64,000 nucleotides of DNA, taken from positions 310,001-374,000 of the forward strand of contig NZ_JAKGBI010000002.1 in assembly GCF_021530565.1 (NCBI RefSeq). The letters run 5' to 3'. The stretch is from Pseudoalteromonas sp. SMS1 (GTDB lineage: Bacteria > Pseudomonadota > Gammaproteobacteria > Enterobacterales > Alteromonadaceae). The notes under the pieces are model-generated. The model was not told the DNA's origin. It saw only the letters and a list, made by a program, of their open reading frames with translations, and did not search any database. Shown here piece by piece: positions 58,013-64,000 of this stretch. Both the position numbers and the translations under genes were made by a program. Position 1 is the first letter of the stretch. Every line of letters begins with the position of its first letter.

Positions 58013-58048
58013 AAAAAGCCGCTGAAGATAACTTCAACGGCTTTTTTT
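58013..58048. terminator. Bidirectional terminator between mutH and eno
   Basis: Stem AGCCG-c-TGAAG / CTTCA-a-CGGCT with loop ATAA and one internal mismatch is flanked by A6 and T7. It serves the convergent mutH and eno genes. Confidence 0.85.
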
Positions 58049-58065
58049 AAGATTCAATAAGTAAA

Positions 58066-59415
<1,350 letters not shown>

Positions 59416-59484
59416 CTATACAACCGACTATGTGTGTTTCAGTTGCATAGCAATGCTGCCGACATGGCAGCCCATACAAACAAA

Positions 59485-59510
59485 AAAGCCGTGCACTCGT
59501 GCACGGCTTT
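59485..59510 (-). terminator. Terminator of pyrG
   Basis: A 12-bp perfect stem AAAGCCGTGCAC/GTGCACGGCTTT with a 2-base loop is followed by T6 on the minus strand; the pyrG stop is 5 bases upstream. Confidence 0.88.
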
Positions 59511-59515
59511 CTCAT

Positions 59516-61165
<1,650 letters not shown>

Positions 61166-61260
61166 TCAAGGAAAATGGAATTTAAATAAGAATCAAGACG
61201 GGGCAATAGTATAGCAAAAGCCCAATTAGCAATCCAGCAAAATTATTGGGCGAATGCTGT

Positions 61261-62052
61261 TTAAACTTTAGACTGTTGTTTTATCTGCTCCCACGCAGCA
61301 TCCATCTGCTCTAAGGTTGCATCATTTAAACTGATATTTTTTTCTGCAAGTGCAGATTCTACCTGCACGAACCTATGGGTAAATTTATTACTCGCCTGAC
61401 GCAATAATTGCTCGGGGTCACGCTTGGTATGGCGAATGACATTAACCGTGGCAAATAACAAATCGCCTAGTTCTTCTGCGCTGTGGTCTGAATAAGGGTC
61501 TTCGGCTAATGCCTCATTAACCTCTTGAACTTCTTCTTCCACTTTTTCAAGCGCCCCATGATAACTGGGCCAATCGAAACCCAGGGAGGCTGCACGCTTT
61601 TGAATTTTTTTAGCTCGTGTGAGCGCAGGTAAACTCGACACAATATCAGCGCCGAATTGTAATGCTTTGCCATCCGCAGCTCGCTCAGCCTGCTTTATCG
61701 CTTGCCACTGCGCGTCGAGTTCAGCTTCTGACAAAGAAACAGACTGCTCAAAAACGTGAGGATGTCGGCGGATGAGCTTTTCATTCAAGCCAGCCACGAT
61801 GGTATCAAAGTCAAATAACTCAGCTTCTTTACCCAACTGTGCGTAAAATATAACTTGAAATAACAAGTCTCCAAGTTCGTCTTTTAACCCAACAAAATCT
61901 TCTTTTTCAATGGCGTCTGCCACCTCATGCGCTTCTTCTAACGTATGTGGCACAATCGTCTTGAAGCTCTGTTGTTTATCCCAGTCGCAGCCTGATTCAG
62001 GATCACGCAACTTTGCCATTATGGTGAGTAACTGCTGTAAATTTTGGCTCAT
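61261..62052 (-). CDS. mazG: MazG nucleoside triphosphate pyrophosphohydrolase
   Basis: A 263-residue protein with two all-alpha MazG domains. The N-terminal domain reads LRDPESGCDWDKQQSFKTIV, then HTLEEAHEVADAIEKEDFVG and LKDELGDLLFQVIFYAQLGK, with the E-x-x-E...E-x-x-D metal site. The C-terminal domain has SLGFDWPSYHGALEKVEEEV and HSAEELGDLLFATVNVIRHT. It hydrolyses NTPs and dNTPs and, in E. coli, lowers ppGpp during stress. It lies 9 bases after relA. Confidence 0.94.
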   Translation of the reverse strand: MSQNLQQLLTIMAKLRDPESGCDWDKQQSFKTIVPHTLEEAHEVADAIEKEDFVGLKDELGDLLFQVIFYAQLGKEAELFDFDTIVAGLNEKLIRRHPHVFEQSVSLSEAELDAQWQAIKQAERAADGKALQFGADIVSSLPALTRAKKIQKRAASLGFDWPSYHGALEKVEEEVQEVNEALAEDPYSDHSAEELGDLLFATVNVIRHTKRDPEQLLRQASNKFTHRFVQVESALAEKNISLNDATLEQMDAAWEQIKQQSKV

Positions 62053-62061
62053 AATTTTACC

Positions 62062-64000
62062 TTAGTGCTGCCTTTTCGCTTCAAATACACCTTCCGTTTG
62101 CAACAGTTTAGTGAGCAGCCGGTTCATGGCAGACAAATCTCCCACTTCTATTTTCATTGTGAATATAGCGACGCCCTGCTCATGTTGTGTCTGTACATTC
62201 ATATTTAGCACATTCACTTTTTCATTGGCTAAAACGGCACTAATATCACGAATTAACCCTTGCCTATCATTTGCTTCAATGCGAATCGTTATCTCATAAA
62301 ACGATTGCACATCTTCAGACCAGCTAACCGCAATTTCTCGCTCAGGATGTTGCTCAGTGATGTGTGCAAATGCATCGCAATCAGCACGGTGTACAGCAAT
62401 TCCCCGTCCTTGCGTGATATAACCGACAATGTCATCACCAGGTACTGGCTGACAGCATTTCGCAACATGACTCAGTAAGCTCCCCACGCCCTCCACCACA
62501 ATGCCATTTTTATCACCTTTGTGTTTCTTGCGTGTGCTGAGCTTTAGCTGCGGCTCAACTTCTGGCTTATCTTGAATAAAATTCAGGAATTGATTAATGC
62601 GCACATCACCTGCGCCAATCGCGACCATCAAGTCATCTAGTACTTTAAAATTAAAGCGCTCGATTGCAGGTTCAAGGTCTTTATAGCTGATATCCAGTTT
62701 TTGCAGGTGGCTGTCCAATATCTCTTTGCCAGCCTGCAAGTTCTTATCTCGGTCTTGTTGTTTAAACCAATGATGGATCTTGCTTCGTGCGCGCGATGAG
62801 TGAATATAACCCAAAGACGGATTTAACCAGTCTCGACTCGGCGATGGGTTTTTCTGCGTGAGTATTTCAACTTGGTCGCCAGTAGAAAGCTTATACGTGA
62901 AGGGAACTATCTTGCCAAACACCTTCGCACCAATACAGCGATGACCCACATTGGAGTGAATGTAATAAGCAAAATCCAAGGGAGTGGCCCCTAACGGCAA
63001 ATCAAAAATATCACCACGCGGAGTAAAGACATATACACGGTCTTCTACAACCTGATTTTTGAGTTCTTCAGCAAACTCACTGCCATCAACCACCTCTTCT
63101 TGCCATTGCAGTAGCTTTCTTAGCCAACTGATTTTTTGCTCGTAACCAGAGCCACGACCAGGCAATGCACCTTCTTTATACATCCAGTGCGCAGCAACGC
63201 CCATTTCAGCATCTTTATGCATTTCGTGTGTGCGGATCTGAATTTCAACCGTCTTCCCTTCCGGACCAAATACCACGGTATGGATAGACTGGTAACCATT
63301 CGGCTTTGGCGTTGCAACATAGTCGTCAAATTCTTTATTAAGGTGACGCCAATTTGTATGCACAATGCCAAGTGCGGCATAGCAGTCTTGTATTTCATCT
63401 ACGACAATACGCATTGCGCGGATATCAAACAACTGCTCAAAAGCATAATTTTTCTGTGCCATTTTTTTGTAGATACTAAAAATGTGCTTTGGCCGACCAT
63501 ATACTTCAGCTTTAACATTAGCATCAGCGAGTTTTTGCTGAACCGACTCCACCATATTGACCATGTAAGCTTCTCTGGCCAAACGTTTATCAGCGAGCTT
63601 TTTAGCAATCGTTTTATAACTGTCTGGGTGCAAATAGCGAAAAGAGAGATCTTCTAGTTCCCACTTTAGTTGGCCGATACCAAGGCGATTCGCTAAAGGC
63701 GCAAAAATATTAGCGGTTGTTTTTGCTGCCACGACACGCTCTTCTTCACTGGCGTCTTTTACACTGCGCAAGTAGCAAATTTGCTCAGCCAGTTTGATTA
63801 CAACGGCACGGACATCTTCAACCATAGCCAGCAACATGCGACGAATCTTATCAATTTGTACATTACCCTTGCTTTGGTGTGCTAGCGTACTGATTGACGC
63901 CATTTGATCGACGCCTTTTAAAAGCAACGAAATATTTTCACCCAGTGATTTTTCAACAGCTTCAAAATCGAGCTGTTCAGCAATAAAGTAAGGTGTCAAA
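62062..64000 (-). CDS. relA: RelA, (p)ppGpp synthetase, 5' part beyond the right edge
   Basis: About 646 C-terminal residues are visible (E. coli RelA is 744), so the first 100 or so are beyond the edge. Seen: a pseudo-hydrolase helical region; the synthetase domain with FDIRAMRIVVDEIQDCYAAL, FDDYVATPKPNGYQSIHTVV and EIQIRTHEMHKDAEMGVAAH; a TGS domain (RVYVFTPRGDIFDLPLGATP); a zinc-finger-like LLSHVAKCCQPVPGDDIVGY; and the C-terminal ACT domain. It is RelA rather than SpoT because of its place before mazG-pyrG-eno and the lack of an intact HD motif in the visible part. Confidence 0.93.
   Translation of the reverse strand, partial: LTPYFIAEQLDFEAVEKSLGENISLLLKGVDQMASISTLAHQSKGNVQIDKIRRMLLAMVEDVRAVVIKLAEQICYLRSVKDASEEERVVAAKTTANIFAPLANRLGIGQLKWELEDLSFRYLHPDSYKTIAKKLADKRLAREAYMVNMVESVQQKLADANVKAEVYGRPKHIFSIYKKMAQKNYAFEQLFDIRAMRIVVDEIQDCYAALGIVHTNWRHLNKEFDDYVATPKPNGYQSIHTVVFGPEGKTVEIQIRTHEMHKDAEMGVAAHWMYKEGALPGRGSGYEQKISWLRKLLQWQEEVVDGSEFAEELKNQVVEDRVYVFTPRGDIFDLPLGATPLDFAYYIHSNVGHRCIGAKVFGKIVPFTYKLSTGDQVEILTQKNPSPSRDWLNPSLGYIHSSRARSKIHHWFKQQDRDKNLQAGKEILDSHLQKLDISYKDLEPAIERFNFKVLDDLMVAIGAGDVRINQFLNFIQDKPEVEPQLKLSTRKKHKGDKNGIVVEGVGSLLSHVAKCCQPVPGDDIVGYITQGRGIAVHRADCDAFAHITEQHPEREIAVSWSEDVQSFYEITIRIEANDRQGLIRDISAVLANEKVNVLNMNVQTQHEQGVAIFTMKIEVGDLSAMNRLLTKLLQTEGVFEAKRQH

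Overview
The window comes from a marine gammaproteobacterium of the Alteromonadales, most likely a Pseudoalteromonas. This rests on the flgA-flgM-flgN, cheV-cheR and flgP/flgT/flgO set with sigma-54 and sigma-28 type promoters, the relA-mazG-pyrG-eno chain, and the mutH/rppH-ptsP-lgt-thyA neighbourhood. I worked from sequence reading only; family names come from recognised motifs, not from searches.

Region 1 (1-26279, all minus strand; transcription runs right to left and leaves the window on the left) is part of a contractile phage-tail locus: a tailocin, a metamorphosis-type contractile structure, or a prophage remnant. It opens with an XRE-type regulator and a small helical protein that may be an antiterminator or activator. 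A lysis cassette follows (GH24 lysozyme, 3-TM holin, membrane/coiled-coil protein). The rest is four consecutive baseplate-J/tail-I/fibre modules: 24476-18071, 17996-13048, 13020-5353 and 4256 to the left edge. Modules 1, 2 and 4 use a P2-H-like tail-collar connector. Module 3 uses a different connector with a DUF4815-type protein. Each fibre is followed by a small accessory protein. Several fibre or J genes have a terminator-like hairpin directly before their ribosome binding site. Modules 3 and 4 are separated by about 1 kb of 161-bp tandem repeats, each carrying a bidirectional terminator hairpin. No capsid, terminase, integrase, sheath, tube, spike or gpW gene is visible. This array of alternative baseplate rims and fibres is the most unusual system in the window.

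Region 2 (26280-31252, plus strand): a regulatory gap, ettA, a PilZ protein, and a DUF350 / YgiB-like / glutathionylspermidine-synthase-like trio resembling yjfL-yjfM-yjfC.

Region 3 (31302-38819): motility genes. cheR-cheV, flgA, flgM-flgN, flgP and flgT are followed by a tRNA-Arg(CCU) and three tandem FlgO-type lipoproteins. Promoter-like sites fit a sigma-54 to sigma-28 hierarchy.

Region 4 (38935-44558): a divergent chaperone-usher operon with two DUF4402-type subunits, a PapD-like chaperone, a 972-residue usher with extra C-terminal domains, and a lipoprotein whose C-terminus resembles that of the usher.

Region 5 (44790-64000): core genes thyA, lgt, a TSUP transporter, ptsP, rppH, mutH, eno, pyrG, mazG and relA (cut by the right edge). 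Between thyA and lgt sit a copper/silver efflux and metal-binding cluster and an orphan double-glycine leader peptide gene. The gap between rppH and mutH holds a cluster of DnaA-box-like 9-mers.
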